Of a stretch of DNA of 64,000 nucleotides, positions 8,653-16,786 are shown one piece after another. A program made the position numbers and the translations under genes. Within the stretch, counting starts at the first letter, position 1, and every line of letters begins with the position of its first letter. Below the pieces are notes generated by a model. It was not told the DNA's origin, searched no databases, and saw only the letters and a program-made list of their open reading frames with translations. Origin of the DNA: an uncultured Paracoccaceae bacterium (GTDB lineage: Bacteria; Pseudomonadota; Alphaproteobacteria; Rhodobacterales; Rhodobacteraceae); contig CANMQJ010000009.1 of assembly GCA_947500005.1 (NCBI GenBank), positions 141,329 to 205,328 on the forward strand, read 5' to 3'.

Positions 8653-10737
8653 ATGTCGGCAAGGTTGGGTGTGGATATCGGCGGGACATTCACGGATGTC
8701 GTGCTGGAAATCGGCGAGGAGCGGCATTCGACCAAGGTGCTGACGACCTATGCCGCGCCCGAGGATGCGATCATCGAGGGGATGGGCCGCGTCTGCGCGC
8801 AGGCCGGAATCGCGCCCGGCGAGATCGGGCAGATCATCCACGGCACCACGCTGGCCACCAACGCGCTGATCGAACGGCGCGGCGCGCGCACGGCGCTGAT
8901 CACCACCGAAGGCTTTCGCGACGTGATCGAAATGCGCACCGAAAGCCGGTTCGAGCAATACGACCTGAACCTCGTGCTGCCGCAGCCCCTCTTGCCGCGC
9001 AATCGCCGCTACGTGCTGCGCGAGCGGCTGGATGCCGAGGGCGGCGTTCTGATCCCGCTCGACCGCGCCGAGGTCGAGGCGCTGGCCGACGAACTGCGCG
9101 AGGCGGGCTACGAAAGCGTCGCGGTCGGCCTGCTTCATTCCTATGTCAACGACGCGCATGAGCGGATGGTGGCCGAGGTGTTGGCCGAGAAGCTGCCGGG
9201 CGTGCTGGTCTCGCTCTCCAGCCAGGTCTCGCCGCAGATGCGCGAATACGAGCGGTTCAATACCACCATTGCCAATGCCTATATCCAGCCGCTGATGAAG
9301 ACCTACCTGGACCGGCTCAAGGGCCGGCTGGAGGCCGAGGGCGCGGGCTGTCCGATCTTCCTGATGCATTCGGGCGGCGGCATCATGTCCATTGAAAGTG
9401 CTGCGGCCTTTCCCGTGCGGCTGGTGGAATCGGGGCCGGCGGGCGGCGCGATCTTTGCCGCCGACATCGCGGCACGGCACGGGCTGGACAAGGTGCTGTC
9501 CTTCGACATGGGGGGCACGACGGCCAAGATCTGCCTGATCAAGAACCAGACGCCAAAGACCGCGCGGGTGTTCGAGGTTGCGCGCTCCTACCGGTTCAAG
9601 AAGGGGTCGGGGATGCCGATCTCCATTCCGGTGATCGACATGGTCGAGATCGGCGCGGGCGGCGGATCACTGGCCCATGTTGACGCGATGAACCAGATCC
9701 GCGTCGGCCCGGAAAGTGCAGGCTCCGAGCCCGGCCCGGCCTGCTACGGACGCGGGGGCGAGCGGCCGGCGGTGACCGATGCCGACCTGGTTCTTGGCAA
9801 GCTGGACCCGGCCAATTTCGCGGGCGGGTCCATCCCGCTCTATCCCGACCGGTCCGAAGCCGCGCTGCGCGCCCATCTGGGCGAGACGCTGGGCATGGGC
9901 GCCGAGGAGGCCGCCTGGGGCCTGGCCGAGGTCGTGGACGAGAACATGGCCAATGCCGCCCGGGTTCACGCGGTGGAGAATGGCGAGGACCTGTCCGATT
10001 ACACGATGATCGCCTTTGGCGGAGCCGCCCCGCTGCATGCCGCGCGGCTGTGCGAGAAGCTGGGCATTGACCGCTGCCTCGTGCCGGTGGGCGCGGGCGT
10101 AGGATCGGCCATCGGGTTTTTGCGCGCGCCCTTCAGCTTCGAGGCCAACCGCTCGGTCTTCATGCGGCTGTCGGAATTCGACGGCGATCGTGTACGCGCA
10201 CTCTTCGGCGAGATGGAGGAGGAGGCGAAAAGCTTTGTCCGCTCCTGCGACGCCGAGGCCGCGATCCGGGCCGATTACAAGGTCTACATGCGCTATGCCG
10301 GCCAGGGATGGGAGATCCCGGTCGAGCTGACCGACGCGCAGGCAGCCGACCCGGACGGCAAGACGCTGCTGGCGCTTTTCGAGGCGGAATACACCAAGCT
10401 TTTCGGTCGCGCGGTCGAGGCGATGGAGGTCGAGGTGACGGTCTGGTCGGTCAATGCCTATACCGATCCAGACGCATCGGCGCCCGCCGCGCCGGTTGAA
10501 AGCGGGATGGACGTCGCGCGGGCGGGCACAAGGGCGCTGTTCGATCCGGGGGTCGGACACCGGGTCGAGGCCGCCGTGGTCGAGCGCGACAGCATGGCGC
10601 CGGGCGCCCATGTCGAAGGCCCCGCCGTCGTGACCGAGCGGGAAACCACCGTCGTTCTGCCGTTGAGCCGCCGCATCGTTGCGTTGAGCGACGGCTCTCT
10701 GGATATTCGCGTGAAGGGAGAGACCGAAAATGGCTGA
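8653..10737 (+). CDS. hyuA: Hydantoinase/oxoprolinase family protein, subunit A (N-methylhydantoinase A-like)
   Basis: This is an ATP-dependent ring-opening amidohydrolase subunit of about 694 residues. The ASKHA-type nucleotide-binding signature LGVDIGGTFTD is at the very N-terminus, and a second phosphate-binding region reads LSFDMGGTTAKI. HGTTLATNALIERRGA is the usual hydantoinase A motif. The start at 8653 has GAGG 6 bases upstream; an ATG at 8641 adds only four residues and has a poor ribosome site. The stop lies 8 bases inside the next gene, the B subunit. Together they form the HyuA/HyuB (5-oxoprolinase, N-methylhydantoinase or acetone-carboxylase-like) pair. The substrate is unresolved. 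Confidence 0.9.
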   Translation: MSARLGVDIGGTFTDVVLEIGEERHSTKVLTTYAAPEDAIIEGMGRVCAQAGIAPGEIGQIIHGTTLATNALIERRGARTALITTEGFRDVIEMRTESRFEQYDLNLVLPQPLLPRNRRYVLRERLDAEGGVLIPLDRAEVEALADELREAGYESVAVGLLHSYVNDAHERMVAEVLAEKLPGVLVSLSSQVSPQMREYERFNTTIANAYIQPLMKTYLDRLKGRLEAEGAGCPIFLMHSGGGIMSIESAAAFPVRLVESGPAGGAIFAADIAARHGLDKVLSFDMGGTTAKICLIKNQTPKTARVFEVARSYRFKKGSGMPISIPVIDMVEIGAGGGSLAHVDAMNQIRVGPESAGSEPGPACYGRGGERPAVTDADLVLGKLDPANFAGGSIPLYPDRSEAALRAHLGETLGMGAEEAAWGLAEVVDENMANAARVHAVENGEDLSDYTMIAFGGAAPLHAARLCEKLGIDRCLVPVGAGVGSAIGFLRAPFSFEANRSVFMRLSEFDGDRVRALFGEMEEEAKSFVRSCDAEAAIRADYKVYMRYAGQGWEIPVELTDAQAADPDGKTLLALFEAEYTKLFGRAVEAMEVEVTVWSVNAYTDPDASAPAAPVESGMDVARAGTRALFDPGVGHRVEAAVVERDSMAPGAHVEGPAVVTERETTVVLPLSRRIVALSDGSLDIRVKGETENG

Positions 10738-12439
10738 GATGTCGCAAGTCGCCTATCAGGTCATGTGGAACCGCCTGATCTCGGTCGTCGAGGAACAGGC
10801 GCAGGCGCTGGTGCGCACGGCCTTTTCAACCTCCGTGCGCGAGGCCGGGGACCTGTCGGCGGGGGTCTATGACGAACAGGGCCGGATGCTGGCGCAGGCG
10901 GTGACCGGTACACCCGGCCACGTCAACGCGATGGCCGACGCGGTGGGGCATTTCATGCGCCGGATCGGTGTCGACACGATGGAAGAGGGCGACGTCTATA
11001 TCACCAACGATCCTTGGGAGGGGACCGGCCACCTGCATGATATCACCGTGGTCACCCCGTCATTCCACAAGGGCCGGCTGATCGGGTTCTTCGCCTGCAC
11101 CGCCCATGTCACCGATATCGGCGGGCGTGGCTTCGGGGCGGATGCGAACTCGGTCTACGAGGAAGGGCTCTATATCCCGATCATGCGCTTCGCCGCCAAG
11201 GGGGCGGTGGACAGGACCCTGATCGCGATGATCCGGGGCAACGTGCGCGAGCCCGATCAGCTGGTGGGAGACCTCTACGCGCTGGCCACCTGCAACGAGG
11301 TCGGGCATCGCCGGCTGATCGACATGATGCAGGAGTTCGATCTGGCCGACCTCTCGGGCATATCCGACTTCATCCTCACCAATTCGCGCAAGGCCACTCT
11401 CGAACGGATCGCGGCGCTGACACCGGGTGAGGCGGACGGGCACATGCGCATCGACGGCTATGACAAGCCCATCGACCTCTGCGTCAAGCTGCGGATCGAG
11501 GCGGATCGCATCACCTGCGACTGGGCAGGGACCAGCGGGGTGGACCGCAAGGGCATCAACGTGCCGCTGGTCTATACCAAGGCCTATTCCTGCTATGCGC
11601 TCAAATGCGCGATCGCGCCCGAGATCCCGAACAATGCGGCCTCGCTTGCGCCCTTCGAGGTTACCGCGCCCGAGGATACAATCGTCAACGCCAAGCACCC
11701 CGCGCCGGTGGCCCTGCGCCACGTGATCGGCCACATGGTGCCCGACACGGTCTATGGCGCGCTGGACAAGCTGTTGCCCGATACCGTGCCAGCCGAGGGC
11801 GCGGGCTGCCTGTGCAACTTCCAGGTCTCGTTGCGGCCGCGCACCGATGCGCCCGCGCCCAGGGGCGCGCGACGGGCCGAGGTTCTGACCTTCAACTCGG
11901 GCGGGGCGGGCGCGCGGCCCGGCTTCGACGGGCTGAGCGCGACGGCCTTCCCCTCGGGCGTGATGACCATGCCGGTCGAGGCAACCGAGCAGGTCGGCCC
12001 CGTGATCGTCTGGCGCAAGGAATTGCGGCCCGACTCCGGTGGCGCGGGCCGTCAGCGCGGCGGGCTGGGGCAATACATGGAGGTTGGCGCGCGCGAAGGT
12101 CATGAGTTCGACCTGCAGGCGATGTTCGACCGCGTCCACCACCCCGCACGGGGGCGGCGCGGCGGTGCGGACGGCGCACCTACCGTGGTCGCGCGCGAGG
12201 ATGGCACGCCGATGAAGGGCAAGGGCAAGCAGTTCGTGCCTCACGGCCAGCGCGTCAAGATGGCCTTTCCCGGTGGCGCGGGCTACGGCGACCCGCGCGA
12301 GCGTGACCCGGCGCTGGTCGCACGCGACCTTGCCCTGGGTTACATTTCGGCCGAGACGGCGAGAGAGGTTTACGGCTTTGCACCGGAGCGGATCGCCGAG
12401 ATCGCGGACCGTGCGAAACGTGGAGAGGTTGCCGAATGA
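10730..12439 (+). CDS. hyuB: Hydantoinase B/oxoprolinase family protein, subunit B
   Basis: The 569-residue partner of the A subunit carries the family motifs EAGDLSAGVYD, ITNDPWEGTGHLHDITVV and FNSGGAGARPGFDGLSATAF. GGAGYGDPRERDP near the C-terminus is a nearly universal HyuB ending. It overlaps hyuA by 8 bases and shares ATGA with the FAD oxidoreductase gene, so translation is coupled along this part of the operon. The A/B complex cleaves cyclic amides with ATP, or carboxylates in related complexes. No D-hydantoinase or carbamoylase gene is adjacent. Confidence 0.9.
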   Translation: MAEMSQVAYQVMWNRLISVVEEQAQALVRTAFSTSVREAGDLSAGVYDEQGRMLAQAVTGTPGHVNAMADAVGHFMRRIGVDTMEEGDVYITNDPWEGTGHLHDITVVTPSFHKGRLIGFFACTAHVTDIGGRGFGADANSVYEEGLYIPIMRFAAKGAVDRTLIAMIRGNVREPDQLVGDLYALATCNEVGHRRLIDMMQEFDLADLSGISDFILTNSRKATLERIAALTPGEADGHMRIDGYDKPIDLCVKLRIEADRITCDWAGTSGVDRKGINVPLVYTKAYSCYALKCAIAPEIPNNAASLAPFEVTAPEDTIVNAKHPAPVALRHVIGHMVPDTVYGALDKLLPDTVPAEGAGCLCNFQVSLRPRTDAPAPRGARRAEVLTFNSGGAGARPGFDGLSATAFPSGVMTMPVEATEQVGPVIVWRKELRPDSGGAGRQRGGLGQYMEVGAREGHEFDLQAMFDRVHHPARGRRGGADGAPTVVAREDGTPMKGKGKQFVPHGQRVKMAFPGGAGYGDPRERDPALVARDLALGYISAETAREVYGFAPERIAEIADRAKRGEVAE

Positions 12440-13659
12440 CCATGGCGGGATTTGCCAAGACGCCTGAACATCAAAGCTATGACGTGGTCATCGTGGGAGG
12501 CGCCATCATGGGCGCCTCGACCGCGTGGTTCCTGACCGAGGAAGCGGATTTCGACGGCCGCGTGCTGGTCGTCGAGCGCGACCCCAGCTACCAGATGTGC
12601 TCGACCGCGCATACGAATTCCTGCATCCGCCAGCAATTCTCGGACCCGCTCAACGTCCGCATCTCGCAGTTTACAGCCGAATTCATCAAGGATCTACGCA
12701 ACCGCATGGGCGGGGATGAGCGGGTGCCGAACCTTGATATCCAGAGCTATGGCTATCTATACCTTGCCAACAATGACGCCTTTGCCGACGTGTTGCGCGC
12801 CAATCAGGTCGTGCAGCGCGCGGCGGGAGCCGAGACCCGGCTGCTGACGCCTGACGAGATCGCGGCGGAATATCCCTTCTATGATCTGGAAGGCATCGTG
12901 CTGGGCAGCATCAACACCCGCGACGAGGGATATTGGGACGGGGGAACACTGTTCGAATGGTTCCGCCGCTCCTCGCGCGCGCGGGGTGTGGAATACGTGG
13001 CGAACGAAGTCGTGGCGATGACCCGCAGTGCCGATGGCACCCACGTGGACAGCGTCACGCTCGCCTCGGGCGAGGTGATCGGCTGTGGAACGGTGGTGAA
13101 CGCCTCGGGTCCGCGCGCGGCGCGCACGGCGGCGATGGCCGGCATCACGGTCCCGGTGGAACCGCGCAAGCGCTTCACATGGATCTTCACCGCCGAGACC
13201 CCGCTCGACCGCGAGTTGCCGCTGACCATCGACCCCTCGGGCGTGCATGTGCGGCAGGACGGGCCTACCAGTTACCTTGCCGGCTCCAAGGGATTCAGCG
13301 ATCCGGCGGTGGAGCCGGACGATTTCACCGTGGATCCCGATATCTGGCAGGATTTCGTCTGGCCCGCCATCGCCACCCGCATCCCGCAATTCGAGGCGAT
13401 CCGCGTGGTGACGGAATGGGCAGGCCACTATGCCTATAACACGCTGGACCAGAACGCCGTGCTGGGACCGCATCCCGAGCTGGAGAACTTCCTGTTTCTC
13501 AATGGCTTCTCGGGCCACGGGCTGCAACAATCCCCGGCCATGGGGCGCGGCACGGCGGAGTGGATCACCCACGGCGCCTATCGCAGCCTCGACCTGACCC
13601 CCTTCCATTACGACCGCATTGCCGAGAACCGGCCGATGTTGGAAAAGGCGGTCATCTGA
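12436..13659 (+). CDS. FAD-dependent oxidoreductase, DAO family
   Basis: This is a 407-residue flavoprotein with an N-terminal Rossmann dinucleotide motif (YDVVIVGGAIMGASTAWF, near residues 15-32). The C-terminal FLNGFSGHGLQQSPAMGRG segment is typical of the D-amino-acid oxidase/sarcosine oxidase/FOXRED1-like group. It shares its first four bases with the hyuB stop (ATGA). It probably oxidises a secondary amine or amino acid released by the upstream hydrolases, producing an imine and then an oxo acid. Substrate and electron acceptor cannot be deduced. Confidence 0.85.
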   Translation: MTMAGFAKTPEHQSYDVVIVGGAIMGASTAWFLTEEADFDGRVLVVERDPSYQMCSTAHTNSCIRQQFSDPLNVRISQFTAEFIKDLRNRMGGDERVPNLDIQSYGYLYLANNDAFADVLRANQVVQRAAGAETRLLTPDEIAAEYPFYDLEGIVLGSINTRDEGYWDGGTLFEWFRRSSRARGVEYVANEVVAMTRSADGTHVDSVTLASGEVIGCGTVVNASGPRAARTAAMAGITVPVEPRKRFTWIFTAETPLDRELPLTIDPSGVHVRQDGPTSYLAGSKGFSDPAVEPDDFTVDPDIWQDFVWPAIATRIPQFEAIRVVTEWAGHYAYNTLDQNAVLGPHPELENFLFLNGFSGHGLQQSPAMGRGTAEWITHGAYRSLDLTPFHYDRIAENRPMLEKAVI

Positions 13660-13698
13660 CCTGCCTCCATGACCCATAGAAAGAAGGAGAACGCCCGC

Positions 13699-14535
13699 AT
13701 GAAAAGACTCGTCCTGACCGGAGCCGCCGGGCGGCTGGGATCCCACCTGCGCGAGCCGCTGTCGAAGCTGTGCGAGGAGCTGATCTCGACCGACATCGCC
13801 GAGGATATCGGCACCCTTTATCCCGGCGAACGCTATGTGCAGGCCGATCTCGCCTCCTATGACCAGGTTCATGACGCACTGGAGGGGGCCGAGATGGTGG
13901 TGCATTTCGGCGCCATCGGAGACGAGGCTCCCTTCGAGCAGATCCTCGGCCCCAATATCGTGGGCGCCTACAACGTCTGGGAAGCGGCGTTCCGTCATGG
14001 CGCGCGGCGCGTGGTCTATGCCAGTTCGATCCACGCGGTGGGCATGTATCCCAAGACCGAATTCATCGGCACCGACGTGCCGCACCGTCCGGATACCTAT
14101 TACGGCCTTGCCAAGTGTTTCGCCGAGGATCTGGCACGTATGTACTGGGAAAAGCGCGGGGTCGAGGCGGTCTGCATGCGCATCCTCTCCTGCGCGCAGG
14201 TGACCAACGCGCGGGCTGTGGGCTCGTGGCTGAGCTATGACGATCTGATCCAGCTGGTCACGCGGGCCGTCGACACCCCGGTGACAGGGTTCTCGGTGGT
14301 CTACGGCGTGTCGAACAACGACCGGGCGCCGGTGGACAACTCCGCCGCCTCCTTCCTGGGCTACCGGCCCAGGGACAATGCCGAGCAATTCGCCGAGGAG
14401 ATCTTCGCCAAGGAGCCGCGGACGGACCCGCAGGACCCCGGCCACATGTGCCAGGGCGGCCCCTTCGCCTCGGTCGAACTGGGCCATAGCGGCACGGCGA
14501 GCATGGGCATCGTGGACGACCGCAAGAAGACCTGA
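13699..14535 (+). CDS. NAD-dependent epimerase/dehydratase family protein, uronate dehydrogenase-like
   Basis: This is an extended short-chain dehydrogenase of 278 residues. The NAD motif is TGAAGRLGSH at the N-terminus, and the catalytic Y135-xxx-K139 pair lies in TYYGLAKCFAEDLARMY. The arrangement PFEQIL..NIVGAYN, VYASSIHAVGMYP and the C-terminal FLGYRPRDNAEQFAEE closely match bacterial uronate dehydrogenase, which oxidises glucuronate or galacturonate to the lactone. The ATG at 13699 follows AAGGAG by 9 bases, so the longer frame from 13669 is rejected. It is the last gene of the co-directional block. A sugar-acid substrate would not obviously fit the amino-acid theme, so its true substrate may differ. 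Confidence 0.82.
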   Translation: MKRLVLTGAAGRLGSHLREPLSKLCEELISTDIAEDIGTLYPGERYVQADLASYDQVHDALEGAEMVVHFGAIGDEAPFEQILGPNIVGAYNVWEAAFRHGARRVVYASSIHAVGMYPKTEFIGTDVPHRPDTYYGLAKCFAEDLARMYWEKRGVEAVCMRILSCAQVTNARAVGSWLSYDDLIQLVTRAVDTPVTGFSVVYGVSNNDRAPVDNSAASFLGYRPRDNAEQFAEEIFAKEPRTDPQDPGHMCQGGPFASVELGHSGTASMGIVDDRKKT

Positions 14536-14604
14536 ACCGGCTCGCGGGGAAGGCGCGGTTCGCCTCTTCCCCGCGACTCCGGCATCTGCTAGAGCAATGT
14601 CACC

Positions 14605-14681
14605 GGCCCCTTAGCTCAACCGGATAGAGCACGGTCCTTCTAAGTCCGGGGTTGCAGGTTCGAGTCCTGCAGGGGTCGCCA
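14605..14681 (+). tRNA. tRNA-Arg, anticodon TCT
   Basis: The 77-base cloverleaf runs from GGCCCCT to a genome-encoded CCA. The acceptor stem pairs with AGGGGTC (one G-T wobble) and the discriminator is G. The D arm is GCTC...GAGC, and the T arm is GCAGG TTCGAGT CCTGC. The anticodon loop CTTCTAA gives anticodon TCT, reading AGA/AGG arginine codons, which are rare in this GC-rich genome. The anticodon stem has one T-T mismatch. It stands alone between the uronate-dehydrogenase-like gene and the AbrB-type gene. Confidence 0.95.
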
Positions 14682-14745
14682 TCGCCAGCCAGCGGGGCCC
14701 GTCCGGTGAGGTTTCCGGCCCGGCACCCCTGTTCAGGAACTCGAT

Positions 14746-15819
14746 TTGTCCGATCCCCTTCGCAAAGCCCTGACCTTGGCCGGACTGCTGGGTGCCGGTC
14801 TGGCCGGGGCACTTGCCGCGCGCGCCCTGGGTGCGCCACTGCCCTATCTGCTGGGCAGTCTCGTGGTCACGGCCGCGCTGTCGCTCACGGTTCACGCCCG
14901 GTCGGGGCAGAGGCTGTGGTTCCCCGAGCCGCTGCGTCGGTCATTCATCGCGGTGATCGGCCTGATGATCGGGAGCAGTTTCTCGCCCGATCTTCTCGAC
15001 CTGCTGCCGGGGCTCTGGCCGTCTCTTCTGGCGCTCGTGGCCTTTATCGTGCTGGCCGAGGCGGTGGGCTATGGCGTGTTCCGGGGGCTGGGCCGCTATG
15101 ACCCGGTCACCGCCGCCTATGCCGCCATGCCCGGCGGGCTGATCGAGGCGGCGATCCTGGGCGAGAAGGCAGGCGGCGACGTCGAAACGGTCAGCCTTCA
15201 GCATTTCGTGCGGATCGTCCTTGTGGTCGCGCTGGTGCCGATGATCTTTCTGGTCGTCACTGGCGAAGCCGTCGGCAGCGCCGCCGGGGAAGCGATGACC
15301 AAGGGCAGCGCGGTTTGGCTCGACTGGGTGCTTTATGCCCTGCTGGCGCCCGTCGGGCTGTTCATAGGGCGCGTGCTGCACGTTCCGGCGGGGCAATTGG
15401 TGGGGCCGCTCCTGCTGAGCGCGGTGCTGAACGGAACCGGCTTGTTGCAACTGGCGGGACCGGCCTCCCTCCTGAACGTGGCCCAGTTGGTCGTGGGCTG
15501 CGGGCTGGGCGTCAGGTTCGCCCGCTCGACCCCGCGCCAACTCGCAACCGGAGCGGGTCTCGGGCTGGTCGCGGTCAGCCTGACGCTCTGCCTCAGCGCG
15601 GGATTTGCCTGGATCCTCGTGGACGGCTCGGTCATGCCCTTTTCCGCGCTGCTCATCAGCTTCGCCCCCGGCGGGGTGACCGAGATGAGCCTGATCGCGC
15701 TCAGCCTCGGGGTCAGCCCGCTTCTGGTGACGGTCCATCACCTGTTCCGGATCATAATGACGGTGACCCTGGCCGGTATGGCCGCGAGCCGTGCCGAACG
15801 ATGGCTGACGCGGCGCTAG
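14746..15819 (+). CDS. AbrB-family membrane protein (AbrB duplication domain)
   Basis: This is a 357-residue, highly hydrophobic protein with about ten predicted membrane helices. The two conserved half-repeats start near PLPYLLGSLVVTAAL and VPAGQLVGPLLLSAVL, as in the AbrB-duplication (PF05145) family. That family is often mis-named ammonia monooxygenase or AbrB regulator. The segment SFAPGGVTEMSLIALSL is a family hallmark. It starts with TTG at 14746, 7 bases after AGGAAC. Its function is probably solute transport; the substrate is unknown. It converges with and overlaps by 4 bases the LysR gene that ends at 15816. Confidence 0.82.
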   Translation: MSDPLRKALTLAGLLGAGLAGALAARALGAPLPYLLGSLVVTAALSLTVHARSGQRLWFPEPLRRSFIAVIGLMIGSSFSPDLLDLLPGLWPSLLALVAFIVLAEAVGYGVFRGLGRYDPVTAAYAAMPGGLIEAAILGEKAGGDVETVSLQHFVRIVLVVALVPMIFLVVTGEAVGSAAGEAMTKGSAVWLDWVLYALLAPVGLFIGRVLHVPAGQLVGPLLLSAVLNGTGLLQLAGPASLLNVAQLVVGCGLGVRFARSTPRQLATGAGLGLVAVSLTLCLSAGFAWILVDGSVMPFSALLISFAPGGVTEMSLIALSLGVSPLLVTVHHLFRIIMTVTLAGMAASRAERWLTRR

Positions 15820-16685
15820 GAGCCGTCCAGCAGTTCCGCCACAAGCGGGTTGGGAAAACGACGGGTCAGCGTCACGGCATAGAATGTTTCGGTGATGCGA
15901 GGATGTTCCCGCGCTTCGACCAGACGGCCCGATTCAAGCTCGTCCTTGACCACGATGGGCGGCACCAGCGCCAGCCCGACATCCTCGCGTGCCAGCAGCC
16001 GCATCATGGCCATGTCATCGACCTCGGCCGCGATGTTGAGGGTGATGCCAAGCCGGTTCGCAATCGCGTCGAAGGCCGCGCGCACCGTGCTGTCGCGGGT
16101 GGGCAGGATCACAGGCTGCGCGCGCAGAAGGTCCGCAAGCGGTCGTTCCGGATCCAGCCTTTCGCGCGTGCCGACAAGACCGATGGCCTGCTCGGCGACG
16201 CGGTGGGTGACGAAAGGCGCAAGGGCGTCGCCGGGCGGCTCGCGATTCATCAGTGCGATATCGAGGTTTAGGGTGCTCAACCCTTCCAGAAGCTCCGCGG
16301 CACTGCCCGAGCGCAGGATCACCTCGACATCCGGGCGTGACAGGATCGGGCGCAAAAAGCCGATCTGGAAGTTGCGCGACAGCGTCGCCAACGCGCCCAC
16401 ACGCAGGGCCGACCGGCCGCGGCCCGCCTCCTGCAGGGTCGCCACCAGTTCCTGGCCTGTGGCAAAGATCGCATCGGCGTGGTCGAGCGCGATGCGCCCC
16501 GCCTCGGTCAGGTGCAGCTGCCGCCCGCGCCGTTCGAACAGGGCGTGACCCAGGCGTTCCTCCAACTGCCTGATCTGCACCGAGAGCGCGGATTGAGACA
16601 AGTTCAGCCGCTCGGCCGTGCGGGTCAGGTTCCCGTCATGGGCGACAGCCCAGAAATAGCGCAGGTGGTGATAGTTGAGAGGCAT
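15816..16685 (-). CDS. LysR-family regulator divergent from dabBA
   Basis: The 289-residue LysR regulator has its N-terminal HTH at LNYHHLRYFWAVAHDGNLTR, with the LSQSALSVQIRQLEERLG recognition helix. The effector-binding domain covers about residues 90-285. It is transcribed away from dabB, with 101 bases between the two start codons, the classical layout of a LysR gene controlling its neighbour. LysR regulators commonly accompany DAB inorganic-carbon genes. The sequence belongs to the broad CbbR/NhaR-like group but cannot be named firmly. It probably activates dabBA in response to carbon status. Confidence 0.87.
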   Translation of the reverse strand: MPLNYHHLRYFWAVAHDGNLTRTAERLNLSQSALSVQIRQLEERLGHALFERRGRQLHLTEAGRIALDHADAIFATGQELVATLQEAGRGRSALRVGALATLSRNFQIGFLRPILSRPDVEVILRSGSAAELLEGLSTLNLDIALMNREPPGDALAPFVTHRVAEQAIGLVGTRERLDPERPLADLLRAQPVILPTRDSTVRAAFDAIANRLGITLNIAAEVDDMAMMRLLAREDVGLALVPPIVVKDELESGRLVEAREHPRITETFYAVTLTRRFPNPLVAELLDGS

Positions 16686-16692
16686 ATCGTTC

Positions 16693-16732
16693 TATTTTTA
16701 TAAACGCTTCCTCAAGAACAATGTATTTTTAT
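16693..16732. promoter_or_regulatory. Candidate LysR-bound operator region of dabBA
   Basis: The 101-base gap between the LysR gene and dabB is strikingly AT-rich. It contains a perfect 9-base direct repeat, TATTTTTAT, at 16693-16701 and 16724-16732. The copies are 31 bases apart, about three helical turns, on the same DNA face. LysR tetramers usually contact two sites at such spacing. That this repeat is the binding site is inference; -35/-10 elements could not be placed with certainty. Confidence 0.4.
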
Positions 16733-16786
16733 TTTCAAAAGGCAACAGCTACCTCCTCCCAAAGGCAAATTCGGAGGTCGCACGCA

